From Betaproteobacteria bacterium (GTDB lineage Bacteria > Pseudomonadota > Gammaproteobacteria > Burkholderiales > Usitatibacteraceae), in NCBI GenBank assembly GCA_016709665.1, contig JADJMI010000029.1, positions 1 through 64,000 of the forward strand: DNA of 64,000 nt. Direction: 5' to 3'. Positions 53,421-64,000 of the stretch are shown here, in pieces. The position numbers were made by a program, and so were the translations under genes. The stretch's first letter is position 1. Every line of letters starts with the position of its first letter. The notes under the pieces are model-generated. The model did not search any database. It was given only the letters and a program-made list of their open reading frames with translations, and was not told the DNA's origin.

Positions 53421-53757
53421 GGACGAGGCCCTTCAGCGCATCCGATGCCTGCGCCACCTCCGTCTCGATCGCCGCGACCGGGTCGCCGCCGCGGGCCTTC
53501 ACGCCCTCGAGCCCGGTGAGCTCGAGATCCTTGGCCATCGCGGCGAGCGACATCGCGCCGAAGGTCAGACCGTTGGATTTGAGCGAATGGGCGGCGCGCT
53601 TGAACTTGTCCGCCTCGCCCGCCGCGTAGGCCGCCGAGAGGTCCTTCAGCATTCCCGGCGCCTCCTCGAGGAAGGCGCCCACGAGTTCGCCCACGAAATC
53701 GGCGCCGGCGGTCTCCTGCAGGGCCTTGAAGGTGGCTGCGTCGATGAGCTCTGCCAT
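53413..53757 (-). CDS. HPt phosphotransfer protein
   Basis: The 114-residue protein is a histidine-containing phosphotransfer domain: DAATFKALQETAGADFVGELVGAFLEEAPGMLKDL. The phosphorylatable His57 sits in KFKRAAHSLKSNGLTFGAMSLAAMAKDLE. The start ATG is one base after the kinase stop (TGACATG), so it is translationally coupled to the hybrid kinase. The 3' end overlaps the receiver-cyclase gene. It would carry phosphate from the kinase's receiver domains to the cyclase's receiver. Confidence 0.9.
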   Translation of the reverse strand: MAELIDAATFKALQETAGADFVGELVGAFLEEAPGMLKDLSAAYAAGEADKFKRAAHSLKSNGLTFGAMSLAAMAKDLELTGLEGVKARGGDPVAAIETEVAQASDALKGLVRA

Positions 53758-53758
53758 G

Positions 53759-62392
<8,634 letters not shown>

Positions 62393-62745
62393 GCGCCGGA
62401 ATCGCCTTCTTATTGGTCTTGTCGCCGAATGTCGCCGGGCCCCTGAAGCCCGGTCGGGGGCCCGCCCGGAGCCCCGCCGCGATCTTGGCGGGAATGGCCG
62501 GGAAGCGCAAACGGCCCGGCATTCGCGCCCCCCGGGCACCTTTCACCCCCCGTTTTCTGCAATTCGTCCCGCCGGGCTGGAACCACCGGCCCGCCCCCTA
62601 CCCTCACGCCACCTCAATCCGAAACAGGGCCGGATCGGTCCAAAGGTCAAATGTGACGGCAAGTTACAGCACCCGTCGCGCGTAGACCCTAAAATAGGCG
62701 CCCTTTCGGGCCACAAGCCCCATCCCCACCTCCGGAAGCCAAACC
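62393..62745. other. 353-base divergent intergenic region between kinase and RND operon
   Basis: Both operons must start here. The left half is very GC-rich, with a hairpin-forming run near 62436-62475. The right half, near 62640-62700, is AT-richer and contains TAAAAT at 62690-62695 as a possible -10 box for the efflux genes. No convincing -35 box or operator palindrome was found, and no coding signal is visible in either strand. Confidence 0.45.
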
Positions 62746-63888
62746 ATGACGTTCCGACCCCTGATCGCCCTTTCCGTCCTTCTCTTCGCCGCCGCCTGCG
62801 CCAAGGGACCCGACAAGGCCGCCACCACCGCCGCGCCCAAGCCGCTGCTGGTCGCCGCCGAGGACGTGCACACGGTGAAGAACGCCGCCATCGCCTCGGG
62901 GCCGGCCGTCATCGGCTCGGTGCAACCCGAGCGCCGCGCGGATCTTCGCGCCGAGGTCTCGGCCATCGTGATGCAGGTGGTCCGGGAGAACGGCGACGTG
63001 GTGCGCCGCGGCGACCTGCTGGTGCGACTGGACGACACCTCGATCCGCGACGCCCTCGCCTCGGCCGAAGCCGCCGCGCGCTCGGCCGAGCAGGCCTCGG
63101 AGCAGGCCAAGCGCCAGTACGAGCGCATGAAGACCCTGCGCGCCTCCGGCATGGCCTCCGCCCAGGCCCTGGACGACGCCGAGGGCCGGCGCAACAGCGC
63201 CACTTCCGACCTCGAGGCCGCCAAGACCCGCGTCGTGGCCGCCCGCCAGCAACTCGCCCGCACCGAGGTGCGCGCCCCCTTCGACGGCATCGTGAGCGAC
63301 CGCAAGGTCTCCGCCGGCGACACCGCGCAGGTCGGCAAGGAACTGCTCAAGGTGATCGACCCCGCCACCATGCGCTTCGAGGGCATGGTCTCGGCCGACC
63401 AGATCGGCTCGGTGAAGGCCGGCCAGGCGGTGAGCTTCCGCGTGAACGGCTACGGCGACACGGATTTCGCCGGCAAGGTGCGCCGCGTGAACCCCTCGGC
63501 CAACCCGACCACGCGGCAGGTGGAGGTGCTCGTGGACTTCGCCACGCAGAAGGCGCCCCGCCTCGCCGGCCTGTATGCCGAGGGCCGCGTGGAGACCGAG
63601 TCGGCCGCGAGCCTCACCATCCCCGCGACGGCGCTGGTGCGCGACGGCGACAAGGCCTCGGCCTGGGTCGTGAAGGACGGCAAGCTCGCCAAGGTGGAGG
63701 TGAAGCTCGGCGAGCGCGACCCGCGCACCGGCGATTGGGCGGTGAACGCGGGCCTCGCGGAGGGCGCGCAGATCCTGCGCCACCCCAACGCCACGCTCAA
63801 GGACGGCATGGTGGTGCAGGCCTCGCCGTCCAAGTCGAGCGAGACGAAGACCGCGAACGCCAAGACCGCCGAAGCGCCGAAGAACTAG
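62746..63888 (+). CDS. RND efflux periplasmic adaptor (membrane fusion protein)
   Basis: The 380-residue lipoprotein starts MTFRPLIALSVLLFAAACAKG. It has the adaptor architecture: barrel-sandwich half QPERRADLRAEVSAIVMQVVRENGDVVRRGDLLVRLD, an alpha hairpin (SAEAAARSAEQASEQAKRQYERMKTLRASGMASAQALDDAE), and the second lipoyl half QLARTEVRAPFDGIVSDRKVSAGDTAQ. The beta barrel and membrane-proximal domain follow (TMRFEGMVSADQIGSVKAGQ, IPATALVRDGDKASAWVV). It links an inner-membrane RND pump to an outer-membrane channel. The pump gene starts nine bases downstream. The Lys/Ala-rich C-terminus is variable in the family. The substrate is unknown. Confidence 0.9.
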   Translation: MTFRPLIALSVLLFAAACAKGPDKAATTAAPKPLLVAAEDVHTVKNAAIASGPAVIGSVQPERRADLRAEVSAIVMQVVRENGDVVRRGDLLVRLDDTSIRDALASAEAAARSAEQASEQAKRQYERMKTLRASGMASAQALDDAEGRRNSATSDLEAAKTRVVAARQQLARTEVRAPFDGIVSDRKVSAGDTAQVGKELLKVIDPATMRFEGMVSADQIGSVKAGQAVSFRVNGYGDTDFAGKVRRVNPSANPTTRQVEVLVDFATQKAPRLAGLYAEGRVETESAASLTIPATALVRDGDKASAWVVKDGKLAKVEVKLGERDPRTGDWAVNAGLAEGAQILRHPNATLKDGMVVQASPSKSSETKTANAKTAEAPKN

Positions 63889-63897
63889 GGGGCGTCC

Positions 63898-64000
63898 ATG
63901 TTCCTGTCCGATTTCAGCATCAAGCGCCCGGTCTCGATGGTGGTGATCATCATCGGGCTGATGTGCTTCGGCCTGCTCGCGCTCTCCAAGCTGCGCGTGA
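63898..64000 (+). CDS. RND efflux transporter permease, N-terminal part
   Basis: The gene runs off the window after 34 codons. The start MFLSDFSIKRPVSMVVIIIG is the typical N-terminus of AcrB/CzcA-type RND pumps: the (S/A)(I/V)xRPV motif followed by the first membrane helix (VVIIIGLMCFGLLALSKL). Its spacing of nine bases from the adaptor gene shows one operon. HAE1-type drug efflux is the likeliest subclass, from the FSIKRPV start. Confidence 0.85.
   Translation, partial: MFLSDFSIKRPVSMVVIIIGLMCFGLLALSKLRV

Overview
The window reads as a high-GC betaproteobacterial chromosome segment. The evidence is a Bug-type periplasmic binding protein gene, the birA-coaX-SPOR gene order, tandem class I cytochromes c, a DUF1615 lipoprotein, NnrU and DUF4197 proteins, and strong GC bias at third codon positions. 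Burkholderiales or a close relative (for example Usitatibacter-like) is an inference. No rRNA, tRNA, phage module, transposase gene or CRISPR array was recognised. Layout: (a) 1-6032, a minus-strand cluster of antiporter, GCS2-type ligase, ThDP enzyme and Bug receptor, in which every gene is recognisable but broken by several one-base shifts. (b) 6143-22108, mostly intact housekeeping and envelope genes: a HAD hydrolase, birA, coaX, a SPOR-like protein, an S41 peptidase, an MFS carrier, a dioxygenase, a J-like/trypsin-like membrane protease, a Crp/Fnr regulator, exported proteins, three tandem cytochromes c and two alpha/beta hydrolases. (c) 22131-36609, an accessory stretch with a wax ester synthase carrying an in-frame palindromic insertion, five toxin-antitoxin modules or remnants, glnS, a degraded AT-richer PLD/SF2/DUF3427 helicase gene, an acyl-CoA dehydrogenase and a PcfJ-domain protein. 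(d) 36646-48737, exported proteins and lipoproteins, an FAD oxidoreductase, a response regulator, a TIR-TM-TPR protein, NnrU, SRAP and an RlmN-type radical SAM enzyme. (e) 48835-62392, a minus-strand block ending in a likely phosphorelay: a 2877-residue hybrid histidine kinase with 13 GAF domains, an HPt protein and a receiver-nucleotide cyclase, followed by a PH-like membrane protein, a lipase-like/subtilisin fusion and a small exported protein. (f) 62746-64000, the start of an RND efflux operon. Two themes cut across the window. First, a family of short palindromic repeats with core GAAGGGGACGCACACCTTC occurs at five loci, sits at gene ends, supplies the TGA stop codon of four genes, and once lies inside a coding sequence as a 150-base in-frame block. 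Second, one-base frameshifts, many at G or C runs, affect even essential genes (birA, coaX, glnS), so many breaks are better explained as sequencing or assembly errors than as gene death; an 89-base G/C homopolymer patch at 28420-28508 points the same way.
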